This document shows positions 1-11,306 of a DNA stretch of 64,000 nucleotides, piece by piece. A program made the position numbers and the translations under genes. The notes below the pieces were generated by a model. That model worked only from the letters and a program-made list of their open reading frames with translations. It made no database searches and was not told the origin of the DNA. How positions within the stretch are numbered: position 1 is the first letter of the stretch; the number at the start of each line of letters is the position of its first letter. Source of the stretch: Paramecium tetraurelia (lineage: Eukaryota > Ciliophora > Oligohymenophorea > Peniculida > Parameciidae); the NCBI RefSeq assembly GCF_000165425.1, contig NW_001798981.1:190661-254660 (forward strand), in the 5' to 3' direction.

Positions 1-1118
1 TGAATTGTAGCATTGGGCTGTAATTTTCCAATTTATAACATAGCCAAATCTATGTTATAGTCAATTTTCTTATTTTTCATATGATTTTGATTTATAGCAT
101 CGACTTATTACTATTTCAGTTAATCGTTTAAAGACATCAAATTTTGAATACTAGTAGATGCTGTAATTTCTATTATTAAGAACCATTACTTTACGCTGGT
201 CCAACAGGCTGGGCTTAACTTGGAGCCCCAAATTTACTTGTTTAGCCTAATGAATTCAATGCCACAGCTGTGCTTTGTTTTAATTGGAGAGATTAAGAGA
301 ATAAGGACTGAGTTCGTATTTGATTCTCTCTGGAAAGTGTTGGCAATGGAAATTTAGACCAATCCCTTATGCTGTATTCGTTTTTACGTTTGGCTTCAGC
401 AATTGTAGCCTTCAAGTATTGTTCCATGAGATTTCGCTCATCATCAGATTGGCATTTATTAAATGCCCTTTCCACATACTATTTCACAGTAACAGAGGAT
501 TGTTCATTAAATACTTCTCTGGAATTACAAAATCTCGCACCTAAGTGATCAATTAACTTATGTCATACTAATTAAATTAGGCATTTCAACATTTAACTTC
601 CGGTACAGGTATGAGTAAATCTTTATTTCATTCTCCCATCTTGAAGGTTGATCCAACTAGGAAACATCTACAGGTGGTAAAAACTGATTCTACTCTTTCT
701 CGATTCTAGAGGTCATGTCATCCTTTTGTTATTAATCTTAAATCTATTAAATATTTGATTGCTGCTGTGACTAGAGTTGATTCACTTGTTAAAGTGGTTA
801 GGATACTTTTTATTGGGAATTCAAAGCTGGATTAGATTGTTAGATATACTATTACTAGGGTCTTTAAGTGTTAATTTGATTACCCAACAGATTGTTTTGT
901 TCTAACTTAAATAATCAAATACTTTGGGTCTGCAACATTTGATAATTATAGAGATAATATTGATTATATTAATATTGATTGGGCATCATTTGCTAGTACC
1001 CATATGGCATATATTGGTTATATCCATAATAGTTTTAATACGCAGATTACTGAGGATTATAAGAGATCTACTCTGCTCTCATAGCATCTTCTATTGTCTA
1101 TCTTTTATTGTTATTCAT
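1..1118 (-). CDS. LENG8/Thp3-like mRNA-processing factor, N-terminal part, cut by window start
   Basis: Starts at ATG 1118-1116 and reads in the ciliate code toward base 1. The first ~190 residues are rich in Gln, Asn and Tyr. A segment around 480-300 reads YVERAFNKC, then a helix, then DWSKFPLPTLSRE. This matches the conserved block (YVERCF... DWSREPLPGLTRE) that precedes the SAC3/GANP domain in human LENG8 and yeast Thp3, factors that couple splicing, transcription elongation and mRNA export. A 21-nt intron (about 901-921) and a 28-nt intron (about 545-572) remove in-frame TGAs. Below about 130 the splicing is unclear, but an open Gln/Asn/Lys-rich frame continues to base 1, so the SAC3 domain should lie outside the window. 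Family call is fairly firm; the 3' exon structure is not. Confidence 0.68.
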
Positions 1119-1263
1119 TTTTAATTAAAATAATAACGAGTTTTATGTAATACAATTTTCAATAGTATATTGCTGATTTCATAGCAAATAAAGTATTCAA
1201 CTGAATTCAAAATAAGATTTTTTATATATATAATCGAATACCATCTAACAACAATTAAAAAGA

Positions 1264-1791
1264 TCATTGTTTCCTGAGTTATTGACTTATCACATAGTAC
1301 ATAGACCCAATGAAGCCAAAGAAAATGAACAGAAGACAAAATTCGTAAATGTTTTGGTAGACATCCTTGGTGAGATTAACGGGTTTCCTTATGGAATTAC
1401 GTTTTTAACTATTCACTCTGGCCAATTCTACCATTTATTCCAATTATTAAGAAGTTCTTCTTCCTTCTAATTAAGAATTATGAACTCTCTCTGTATAGTT
1501 TTTAATTTAGACCTCCTACACAGCATATTTAAGGCTCTTTTTAGATATATTGGGGGATCTAAACTTAAAAAACATAGATTACGATTCACAATGGTGATTT
1601 AGACGGATTTCATTCCATTAATTTGGCTGGTAATCAAAGTCTGTAGTCTAACAGAATCTCCACTTAATGTTAGTGTAGATCTTGAGTATGTTTAGTGGAG
1701 ATTTTAGTGCTTATTTCTCTAAAATAAGGGTCAATCTAAGAAGTTTGAATTTGGCTGAAATTTCATCAGTAGAATCCTTTGATTTTTACAT
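1264..1791 (-). CDS. Small hypothetical protein with C-terminal membrane segment
   Basis: A single uninterrupted ciliate-code frame of 175 codons, ATG 1791-1789 to TGA 1266-1264. The middle is polar and charged, with a likely helix (residues ~105-145). One hydrophobic stretch of ~20 residues (FCLLFIFFGFIGSMYYVI) sits about 10 residues from the end, which would make it a tail-anchored protein facing the cytosol. I do not recognise a family; the shape recalls SNAREs, but no central arginine or glutamine heptad register could be confirmed. The plus strand is also open here, but that reading is hydrophobic throughout and has no convincing start. Confidence 0.5.
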
Positions 1792-1997
1792 CAAATAAAT
1801 ATAAATTATATATATATAATTAATATGTGAAATTTACAATATGAATAATAAGGAATATTAATAGGGGGGAATATTAATCATAATTTATAATTCTTAATTT
1901 TATTTTTTAAAATGTTTGATCAATAAATATATGGATTAATTTAGATTTGATATTAATATTTCAAATTTATTTATACTATTTTATTTATACTTAAATA

Positions 1998-3028
1998 TCA
2001 TAAATCTGTTAATCTTGATAGCTTCTAGACCCTATTTAGTAAGTAGTCTCCCTATTTAATTAAATTATTGTAGAGTTAGTTTCTATCATCAGCCCTTGAA
2101 GATTCGATGATTCCAGCAACTTTGTCGATTTTACAGTTGATTCTTCTTGATGAGATTAATTCACTCAATTCTCTAATGAATATACTAATTTTTTACCTAT
2201 CTATGAATTATATACTGACTCCAAATGCTTTAGCCATATTGTTCAATGTCACAGTTTTATAGCTTTCCAAAAATTAAGAATAGAAAACTACTCTATATTC
2301 TCTAATCAAGTATTTCCTGTGAATACTCAAGTATTGATCATGAGAGAGGTTTTCATTAACAATTGCTAGAATATGAATAAGAATGCATACCAAACTTCTA
2401 GAAGAGAGTCTTATAATCACATTATAAAAATGATTCCAAGAAGCTTTTCAAAACTTGATTCTCTCTTAATACTCCCACAACCTCTGGGTTTTAATGCACC
2501 TTCTTTTTTAAGGATTACCTGTCCAAACATATGATGCTGGTCAAAACTGTGTAACTAACTATTTCATTGTAGGATATGATTTCAGATGAATTGAATGTGG
2601 CAACAGAGTCTAAGAATAATTTGCATGCTTTTGTGATATCTCTGATCATCAAACAATAAATTCCTTCGTAAACTTTGAGTCTATTCTTTCTTTCCCAATC
2701 ACCTCCTTAATCCAATAATATTTATTATTAATTCAAATGATCCTTGAATTTTTCGAGGTTTCTTTATTTTAAATATATTTGTAAAATTAAGAAATGGACA
2801 TCCATTTTTTTACCAACACCAACCGATTTTGGTAGTGTTTCAATGTAAGTTTTGATTGCCTCAAATATAAACACAATTGTACATCTTCATATTTACTATA
2901 TTTCTATTGCAATGATGCTTTTTCGAGCATTGCATCTCTGACCTCAACATCTCCCAAATTCTCTAGAGAATCTTTTATTTTATTCTCGGCTGCCTCCAAC
3001 TACTCTTCAAAAGTTTTCTCTTATTCCA
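1998..3028 (-). CDS. RPN7: 26S proteasome regulatory subunit RPN7 (PSMD6)
   Basis: A non-ATPase lid subunit of the 26S proteasome. The N-terminal helical repeat begins with ENLGDVEVRDAMLEKA, as in PSMD6. The PCI domain includes MAKAFGVSIQFIDRELSEL followed by INCKIDKVAGIIES, and the protein ends NRVQKLSRLTDL, close to the family ending NRVQKLSRVINM. Two introns are needed: 23 nt at 2860-2882 (ending GAG) and 24 nt at 2173-2196. With these the model is 327 aa and in frame. Human PSMD6 is 389 aa, so about 60 N-terminal residues are missing. A short upstream exon starting near 3123, joined by introns around 3020-3100, is possible but not proven. The start is the weak point; identity is firm. Confidence 0.85.
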
Positions 3029-3258
3029 TTTATTTTAAATTTAATTAATACTAATCTCAATAAATGGTTTAATATCTTCAATTATATTTTGTATTAGAAA
3101 ATACAAAGAAAAGCCTCAAGCATATATAGATAATTATTAATCACACACTTCTTTAAAATAATAAAATCTTATTATAAGTATTATTCAATAAGTTAAATAG
3201 TATTTTTGACATTGTTTATATGCTAAATAAATATAATTATTTGATATAAATACAAATA

Positions 3259-3651
3259 ATGAATAAAATAAATTTATAAAAGAAACAAAAATAAAAATAA
3301 AAGTTTATTCCTTTGGGATTTGTTATCAAATATGATCCTCCAGTTATTGGTATATATAAGTATTAATTAAAATAAGGATTATTATACAAGAGAAGTGTGC
3401 AAGAAACTAAAAAAAAAGTTTATAACATCCATTTATAAAATCTCATTAGATTAGATGATGAGGTTGAAATAACTAAATAATTGTTTGAAGAACATCCTGA
3501 ATTTTTGGATCCTGATATCATTGAGCCTGAATAAGTTCTAGGCTTAGTGTAACGATTGATCGAATATAGACAGATAATGGAATAAGACGATGATAATGAA
3601 TATTAAGACGAGGAGACTGATAGTCACATAATTGATGAAATGTTTGATTGA
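3259..3651 (+). CDS. CEP19-like centriole/basal-body protein
   Basis: An intronless 130-codon frame from ATG 3259 to TGA 3649-3651. After a Lys/Gln-rich start, residues 17-40 read PLGFVIKYDPPVIGIYKYQ, resembling the start of CEP19 (GIRFQPPAIILIYE). Then follow a basic strand, an acidic helix with HPEFL near the position of HKSYL, and a Leu-rich helix. The C-terminus is very acidic (DDDNEYQDEE). CEP19 proteins are small (about 130-170 aa) and act at the mother centriole or basal body in ciliogenesis through CEP350/FOP and RABL2. The similarity is modest and was seen by eye only. A basal-body role would suit a ciliate but is inferred. Confidence 0.5.
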
Positions 3652-3678
3652 TAATTTAATCTTTATCTATTATTTTGA

Positions 3679-5752
3679 TCAATATTCAATTTTGATCTGC
3701 ACTAATACATAACAATTAGCTAATGGTTTAAAGTGAGAATTTAATAATGGGACAATTCTGTAACCTGTTCTTAAATTAAGAGGTGACAAACAATATTGGC
3801 CCAACAATGAATCACCCAATATGGAATAACTATATGCTTAAAAATAGATGACATCCTATTAAGCATGTCTGAGTTATATAGAACATTAATAATTAAAAAT
3901 TGGATGGAATCCATTATCCTAAACAACCTCTGTTCTCCACTTCTCAGATTTGTTGACATCATCGTGGTTACCAGCAACTCTTATTTTAATGTAGGGATCA
4001 ACAATCTCTTCTTGTCTACGCTTCTCTTCCTCCCAAACGAGATTAGTTGCACTGATGATTCTTACATAGATATTCATTTTCACATCCTAATTGGATTTCA
4101 AAACATAAGAACTGTTAAGAAACATTCCGTAATTCTACAACATAAATAAATCTTTTGTTTGAATATTCAAAGCAACCATTTAAGCCCCAGCTGACCAAGA
4201 TGGGAATGGATCATAATTGCTTGAATCAAATCTCAATCCTAAGGGATAAATCCTAACAAAGTAATTTTCAACGTATTCAAAAAATTTGCCATGACTCTTT
4301 TTTATTATATCCTATATTTTATCTTCTGAAACACTAGATACAATCCAAACTAATTCTGGCTTTTTATCTAACTTTAATGTTACTGCATATAATGAAGTAA
4401 TTTCCAATAATTCTCTACATATTTTAGTATGATGTTCATCCAGAGTTTGACTGAATTGCTTGATATTTGCTTAATGTTTATGATCATCAAACTCTTAAGA
4501 TTTATATTACATATCATCATGTGATTATGCAAAGAATAATGTGGATGAATGTAATTATAGTTTCTCTTATAAAAATTGATCGTCTGCCTTATATTTAACT
4601 AAAACCTTCCTTTATAATTATTGTAAAGTAGACATCTTCTCTTATTTATAATCTTTAATGACAAACAACATATCTCCAAGAATGCTTTATAAAATTTCTG
4701 CTATTCTCTTTTATTATTTTAAACAACAATGCATTTCAAGAGATAAAATGGCAGGATTATCATCTTTATAGAAAGCGAAGTCTCTAACCGTAATAATGAC
4801 ATCTTTGAATTTGATATCATTAACCAAGGTATGTCCATGAGTAACCTTTGGTTCTCCATTCTCACCATCCCAGCAATCCAATTCAACACATTTAAACCCC
4901 ATCTTGAAGGCGTCTTAATATGCAAAACAACTTGATTCCCCAGTCAATTAATTTCTCTCCAAATAGGTATTATGCGATGAATTTATTAAGTATTTAGTAA
5001 TTGGCTAGGATTAATCTAACGGTTTTGGTTGAAATATTGAGTTCTCATCATTAAATATGATATTCTAAAAATCATAAAAATTGTATAATTTTCTTTTGGG
5101 TTGATAATCAGCTTAGCCTTGTTCAATTTTGTAAAACTATTACAAGTCCTTATCTGTCATCAACATTGCTTAGAGTGGATCTTCAAACATTCCTTCCTGT
5201 TTGCTGCTATATTTCTAATATAATTCTTTTAATTCATGTCTGCGTGTTATATCCATCAATAATTTATATAAGGTTGCTTCATCTAATTGATTATTCTTTT
5301 GATTTTTCTCAAAGACCTGTATTAGTTTTCTCTCTGGAATCTCAATTTGCAATTCACCTATCAAGAACTGAAACTCCTTAAAATTGAGTTTATTATCCAT
5401 ATCTATATCGGATTGTGTGATCAACTTGAGAGCACTGCTCCAAATTTAATTATAACTATCAAGTTGTTTTTGGATTCTGTTTGCTTCCTTAATCAGATAA
5501 TCTAATCCCTCCCTGAAAGTGATCAATTAAAACGCACTTTGAAAATACAACTTTATATAAGCTCCTTTTGAGTTGATAATCTTTAATTGAGATTCCTCCT
5601 TTTATTAAATGTCAGAGATCTAAGTGAGATCAAAATAAGTGCTGAACGTGCCCTAGGGATCAAGCTAAGATACAGATATCATTGATGATTACCATTTAGA
5701 TCAAGCGAACCTCATTTGGACTTAACAATAAAATCATTTAAGTACGTTTCAT
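3679..5752 (-). CDS. Phosphoinositide-specific phospholipase C (PLC-delta type layout)
   Basis: Cleaves PtdIns(4,5)P2 to IP3 and diacylglycerol. Order of domains: short PH-like N-terminus, EF-hand region with SDIDMDNKLNFKEF, X domain, Y domain and C2 domain. In the X domain SSHNTYLERNQLTG supplies the first catalytic His and VTHGHTL the second; KCVELDCWDGENGEP is the X-domain signature. The C-terminus (GDSLLGQYCLSPLNLRTGYR, then LVQIKIEY) is a C2 domain end. A 28-nt intron near 5663-5690 restores frame and gives 681 codons, a normal size for the delta class. An alternative first exon using a 25-nt intron near 5716-5740 is possible. The stop is 28 bp beyond the convergent stop of the CEP19-like gene. 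Confidence 0.88.
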
Positions 5753-5845
5753 CTTGTGCAATTTCACCTATAAAAGCTATCCATACACTAGCGAATTAAC
5801 ACCGCAATGATTGATTTTATTCATAAATTTTAGTTATATTTTATT

Positions 5846-6873
5846 ATGAAAAGTCCTATTACCAAAATCTCAGCTATTGGAACTGGTGCTACTGGCTTTG
5901 CCCTATTTTCGCTCTTAAGTTAGTGGTATCAATTAAAAAAGAAACATAATCAATACTAGCTAATCAATGAATTTACACCCACCTCCATATTGAATTACTT
6001 TAATTAATCCCAAAAAACAACAATCGAAGCATTTATTGCCGGCGAGTTAGTTTCAGAAAGTCCCATCATTTCAAAAGTCCCACTTATAATGAGGGAAAAG
6101 AAAATCTATTATATATATGAGAATGGCGTGTATGTAATTGACTTTTATATTTTAATAGAAAAAAAATAATTCAAACCTTCCTACATGGTGCCTCTCAATT
6201 AAGTATTGCAGACTATTATAATAAAATCGAAATATGGAGGAACTCAACCCTTAACTACTAATTATCTATGAGTCATATATGGGATAAAGTTATTCCTCAA
6301 TAATTAAGTTTCCTTCAAAGACTAACGAATTTCATTTTAAAAATCATAAATTAACTCAAAATAAGAAAATTATTTTTCAATGGCTTTCCCACTGGATTGC
6401 TTGAAAGGGAATATGGCATCATCGCAAATGAATTTTATGTCATATATGGAGAAATTATACTTGATAAAAAGTTGAACAAGATGTTCCTTTAAAATCCAAA
6501 ATATATTCTCAAAAGTAAGAAACAATTGTTATTTTTAATACAAAAGTAGATTAAATATAAAAGTTCAATGATAGTAATTGTTTTTATTCTATTTGCGATT
6601 TGGTCGTGTATTTTTGGATGCAATATAAAGAATTTCATTATACATCTTTTGAAAGAGAGACAAAAGGCAAAATTGGATAAGTTAAGAGGGTAGAAATACT
6701 TAGAAATTAACAATTATGAATGCCAGGTTTGTTTTGAAAGACCTAGAAATATTATCTTTAAGCCTTGCAAACACCTTAGCATTTGCCATGAATGCTCATA
6801 AAGACTCAAAAAACCATAATGTCCGATATGTAAATAATAGATAGAGGATAAAATTGAAATCTTTTTTACTTGA
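5846..6873 (+). CDS. MUL1-like RING-type E3 ubiquitin ligase, membrane-bound
   Basis: 332 aa in exons 5846-6129 and 6159-6873, with a 29-nt intron between. A hydrophobic segment near the N-terminus (about residues 9-25) and a second long one just before the C-terminus (about 235-260) flank a soluble middle region. This is the arrangement of MUL1/MAPL and plant SP1 ligases of the outer mitochondrial or plastid membrane. The C-terminal RING has all C3HC4 ligands: CQVC, CKHLSICHEC and CPIC. MUL1 is about 350 aa, so the length fits. The middle GIDE-type domain is only weakly recognisable by eye. It could instead be another two-pass RING ligase. Confidence 0.68.
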
Positions 6874-6906
6874 AAATGATAATATATAATTATGATTATG
6901 ATTATG

Positions 6907-7958
6907 TCAACATTCATCTACATCAGAATAAAAAGATTCATCAGCTTATGCGAGATTTTCTAAAATCTCAATTATTCTAGTTTGCTTTAATTTCTCGCAT
7001 TCCTACTCATTTTTAGCTAATAAAGATCCTGTGAATCCTACTGCATTCATTGCTACTCCATTAAATGCTGCTTGCTTTCTAACTACAATCATCATAAACT
7101 CTTAAGTCATTATTAAATTGTGTTTTAACTCCCTAATATCCTCTACTTGACATTTATTTAATAGCTTTTCGTAAGTCTCATTAAGTAGATTCTATTACTG
7201 GCGCTCATCGCAATTTGGACTTTACAATAAATCTTAGTTGAAGAAACAAATGAAATGCTTGGTTTTTTTTAAACACCTGAGCTTTGTGAATTTGTTAGGC
7301 TATCTCACACTCTTCTCGAACCACCATTCCTTAATGTGATTCAAAATATTTGCACTTTAGTATGCTGATTTAGGTACAATTTAAAAATGCTTATGATCTA
7401 AAGAAGCTCCAGCCTCTGGATGGGAATTAAAAAATGCAAATCCCTCGACTGCATTTAGCAAATCATAAGCCAAACTTAAGTATTCCTTGCTGAATTTTTC
7501 AGTTTGATGAATAAATTATGATGGCACTAATAATGCATGATAAGGATTAACAGGGTATTTATTCAATAAAATATTGTAGTTTTGTAATCGCATTACTAAC
7601 TGTCCTGGTTGGAAAGGCTCTATTAATGGATTAATCTAATTTTATAAAATATCACTCACATTTTATTAATGGCCAACTGGCTTCTTGGCTAGAGATTTTA
7701 CTAATTTTATGTGAAACTCTATTCCTTGTTCATTTTTTGAAAAAGTTTGTAAAATATCAAAAGGTTCTACAAATCCTTGATTCTAACTTGCATCGTAACA
7801 TTGTATAATCTATTTTTTCATACTCTCACGAAGTTCTGCTTTTGTAAGCTAATGATATCAAATACTCACTCTACCCCTCTAAATATTCTGTAAACTCCAT
7901 AACTAAATCCTATAGCAACCACTCCAATTAACCCTTTCTATAACATTAATGATTTCAT
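6907..7958 (-). CDS. Ap4A phosphorylase (ATP adenylyltransferase), membrane-anchored form
   Basis: Phosphorolyses diadenosine tetraphosphate to ATP and ADP; a branch of the HIT superfamily related to yeast APA1/APA2. The frame has NPYHALLVPSQF, FFNSHPEAGASLDHKHFQIV with the HxHxQ nucleotidyl-transfer motif, and the C-terminal block MMIVVRKQAAFNGVAMNAV. One 26-nt intron near 7866-7891 gives 341 aa, the usual length. Unlike the soluble yeast enzymes, residues 6-26 (LIGVVAIGFSYGVYRIF) form a predicted membrane segment or non-cleaved signal anchor. ATG 7958-7956 is the first in-frame start. The assignment is by motif and order of blocks, not by search. Confidence 0.8.
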
Positions 7959-8550
7959 TATTATATTAATTTAATTAACTAATATCACTATATAATAAAG
8001 CGAAATAAAGAAACCGAATTTTAGAAAATGATTAATATGAAGTTTTAACTGATAAGATAAAATCAAATATACTCTAGTTATACTAATATTTCAATAAATT
8101 TTAATTTATTATTTAAAATTAAGATCATATTTTTCTATGTAATTTAATTATTTATCAAAGTACATTACATTTTGATAACACTTTAAAAACAATCTAAAAA
8201 TGTTCAGATTTCTAAAATTTTTAAGTCTCTTTCTCCTCATTTTTTTATGAAATCTTTCAATTCTTTGTTTTACAAAAGAATAATCATTTAAGTTTATTTA
8301 TTTTGAAATCATTAATTATCTTACTTACCATAATTATTTATTTGATGGTTCAATACTATTTGTAATAGTCCGAAATGTTTAAATAGTCGATCTCTTCTAG
8401 AATGATCAAATTGATTCTCTTCTTTCGTAATTTAACAATTATTTTATATAGTATAACTTCTAGACATAATTGAATAAATATTTAATAGATTAAACTCTAA
8501 TATTGATATATAGTGATTTTTGAAGTAAAATAGGCAACTTATTTTGAGGG
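7959..8550. other. Intergenic, AT-rich
   Basis: Five- to six-hundred bases after the Ap4A phosphorylase start. I see only short frames in either strand and no recognisable motif. It includes the promoter of the minus-strand gene on its left. Confidence 0.5.
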
Positions 8551-8900
8551 ATTATTATAAGAAATTAAATATACTTTAAATCATTTAATAACTATATTGT
8601 AATTAAATCATTAATCATATTCGATTAGACATTATTAACAGAATTTCCAAAAGAGATAAAGTAGAAGTGTTTGCTAATTTTAGGACAAAAATTTAACTTT
8701 GAATTACCATTCTACACTGAAAATTCCTAAAGTTTTTTATAAGAGGTATCCTCATTCAGCAGGATATTAGGTTAAGAATAAATTTATTCAGTAATCTTTA
8801 TCATTTAAGCACAGCAACAAAACTTTACAGTTAGCAGTAATATATATATGTACATATTTCAAATATTTTAATATATGCGCTTAATATTAGAGCTCCTAGG
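8551..8900 (+). pseudogene. Probable decayed gene fragment
   Basis: A plus-strand ciliate-code frame opens after a TGA at about 8549 and gives a credible protein segment (PKEIKQKCLLILGQKFNFEL, then FYTENSQSFLQEVSSF). It can be continued after a 19-nt candidate intron near 8793. There is no start codon in the frame, and downstream the three frames close quickly. The helical segment followed by LQLAVIYICTYF is faintly reminiscent of a cyclin box, but this is not more than a resemblance. Best read as the remnant of a lost paralogue; Paramecium has many after whole-genome duplication. Confidence 0.35.
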
Positions 8901-9121
8901 CATTTCTGCTTATTCAATAACTTCCAAAGTGAGGTAAAACATGAAATCTAAAATCAGTGAGTTTTTTTTTCTCATCATAAGGTATGTTGTTCAAGCTTTA
9001 TAGATTAATAACTTTAATTATTAAATAAAATGGAAGTTTAATAAAAACTTTTTTTTTTTTTATTAATTAATACAAAATTCTATAAAAATCATAATGTATC
9101 AAAATTCCTCGTAGCTTTAAA

Positions 9122-10369
9122 TCAATTTTGTTAATTATCCGCTTATTAGAATTTTTAATATTGTTTTATTAAATTCTCTAAGTCATATCTTGCTTTAATA
9201 ATTTCCCTCTCTTCTAGACCTTCAGGTTTATAATATTATAAAAAAGCTCTTTTACAAAAATATTTATCAAAGTTCTCTCCTAATGCTTATAAGCTACTAA
9301 CAATTGAGGTATCATTGGAAAAAAAGGTTCCTGTTTGTTTCATTTCTGCAAGCTCAGGTAATACTTAGTAATTAGATGATTTACATTAATAAATCTAAGA
9401 ACTTTAGCCGAAGTAATTATTTAAATTGTTTAGAGCTTAATCTAATTTACCATAAAAAGGGTTCAATTATTTTTATCTAAATAATAAGGCAGTACAAATA
9501 TAATTCGGGGTTGTCGAACATTGATAAAGTTTTTAATCTTTTTTTAGTAGAAGTTAAATGAATTCTCTTTGTTCTAATTCTTTTCTAGCATAATCATTTA
9601 TCAAAGTCATCTTACTATAAGATGGAATTAAAAAATGTAGCCGAGGATGAGGACACAAATTTTTAAAGAATATAGAGTTATCTTCTGAGTTAAATCTTCT
9701 AATTCCAGTATAGGCACTAATTATTTAAGCAACCAAATTATTTAACTATGAATAATCAACAAAATCTAAATCTAATTGACGATCAATAAAATTGTACATT
9801 GACTCATTGTCAAACATTGTTATACTGTTAAAGCTATACATCAAATTTTCCATTGAGAGCACAGCATTATAAATGGCAACAACATTATTTGAAATCTTTG
9901 AGGATGGGAAAATTATAAACCCATTACATCTTACTTTCCGGTAATAAATTTTCAACAAAGAGACTAAGTTACTAAGAAATCCGGATCCAGTTCCTCCACT
10001 GATCGAACTTGTTATCACAAACTCATCTAATCGATCCATCGTTTCTATTTATTTTTGAATACAATCTAATGCTTATTATTCAATCCCTCCCCCAATAGTA
10101 CACAAACCTCGAGCAAAAGTTGATGCATCCTCTGTTCCATGGAAAAATGAATGCTTTTTAAATTTCACTGATTGATTCCTTTAGACTTCGTGTATCATTC
10201 TGTCATCTGTATCGACAAAAAATGCTTATGGATAGTGATTCCCTTCGAATTCATCATAAATATAATTCTTCTGAGTTGTTTCATTGTATTCTTTTTCATA
10301 CAGTTTCCATAACATATCACCCATCTTTATTCCAGCCCCTCCAACATGAATATGAAGTGCAGAAGACAT
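9122..10369 (-). CDS. Divergent alpha-like tubulin
   Basis: An intronless frame of 415 codons. The N-terminus (ALHIHVGGAGIKMGDMLWKLY) matches the tubulin start REVISIHVGQAGIQ, with GQ changed to GG. The nucleotide-binding loop ISGGTGSG is intact, as is the N-site segment (IPSYSK, PHPRLHF). The C-terminal KYFCKRAFLQYYKPEGLEE corresponds to the alpha-tubulin block [20 protein letters not shown]. It is shorter than alpha-tubulin (~450 aa), having lost residues in several loops and the acidic tail; it ends in QKFQQADNQQN. Ciliates carry several divergent tubulins (eta, theta, iota, kappa) linked to basal bodies; this may be kappa or another such class. The helix 8 region lacks the alpha catalytic Glu (see findings). 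Confidence 0.82.
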
Positions 10370-10609
10370 CCAAAGTTAAATAATTATTAAATAGATTTTT
10401 ACATTTAATGAAACAAAAATGAAAAATATCACATAAACTGGTAGATTCCATTTTCAATTCAGTTTTAAAGCTAAATATATAAAAACCTCTATGAGGACAG
10501 GATATCTTCCTTTAAACTTAGATAACCTAATTTTTTAAGTGAATATTAAATTAAGATTATTGATTCAATAAATAATTTGATTTCTTAAATTCAATACTTT
10601 ATACAATTT

Positions 10610-11280
10610 TGACATTGAAAAATACCCCAATGAATATTTAGCTTATCAGTGTATCCGCTGCCAAGATTTTGCTATTAAAAAAATTTGTAATTAAATAAAA
10701 ATCAATTAATCATTTTACACTGTCTCTTTGTGGGTTTAAACTGATTAATTGATTTCTTACAAACAAGAAAAGTGAACATTTATTTTCTTTTAGTATAGGT
10801 AAGTTTAATGTACAATTATTCTTATATTCAAGGTAGTTGTTATCTTACAATCTTTTTATGTGAATTATTCACGGAGGACTAAGATACTATAGTTTATATG
10901 AACAAAAAAGTTTTATGGCAATACACTTTGAATGTTCATTTCTATTGAGTGATAATCAAGTTATTCCTTCGATAATACCTTTTGGAGAGTAATAATATTA
11001 ATTGATTAATATATTTAAATCTAGCATAAAACAAAGAATTCTATTAACTTTATGTTTTAAGTTCTGGGGTGTAAAAACTTTTTTATCTGCATATTACAAG
11101 TTTAAAGCATTAATAAGCTTTAATAAGTCTTTAGGGAAGATTTTTGCAATTAGTTTATAATAAATTAATTCATTTAATTGATGTCTACATTTTGTCCTTT
11201 AAATCATTGGGAGACTTTAATCAAAAATGTATTAAATTTTCTATAGCATTCATATTATTAATGGATTTAATTTACTAATC
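10610..11280 (+). pseudogene. Probable decayed gene, plus strand
   Basis: Between the tubulin start and the kelch stop there are several plus-strand open stretches that look protein-like but lie in different frames separated by TGAs. One (about 10612-10770) reads YQCIRCQDFAIKKIC with a Cys-x2-Cys pair. Another (about 10873-11170) reads RYYSLYEQKSFMAIHFEC. A third (about 11070-11300) reads QLVYNKLIHLIDVYILSF. No set of normal short introns that I tried joins them into one model with a start. I read this as a degraded gene; a heavily intron-split active gene is the alternative. Confidence 0.35.
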
Positions 11281-11306
11281 AATTATTATCACTTTTTTCA
11301 TCTTTC

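Noticed and set aside
34-59. Perfect 10-bp inverted repeat with a six-base loop near the window start
   Set aside because: It lies within an open Gln/Asn-rich frame that continues the LENG8-like gene, and AT-rich palindromes of this size are common here by chance.
611-1202. Long plus-strand open frame opposite the LENG8-like gene
   Set aside because: With only one stop codon in the ciliate code, the strand opposite a Gln-rich gene stays open for long. The minus strand has the recognisable family block and intron signals.
3865-4149. Plus-strand frame over the PLC C2 region
   Set aside because: Antisense to a clear PLC coding sequence; no motif of its own.
9539-9545. Apparent frameshift in the tubulin at an A/T homopolymer
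   Set aside because: On recount the run has seven bases and the frame continues into the conserved C-terminal block without a shift.
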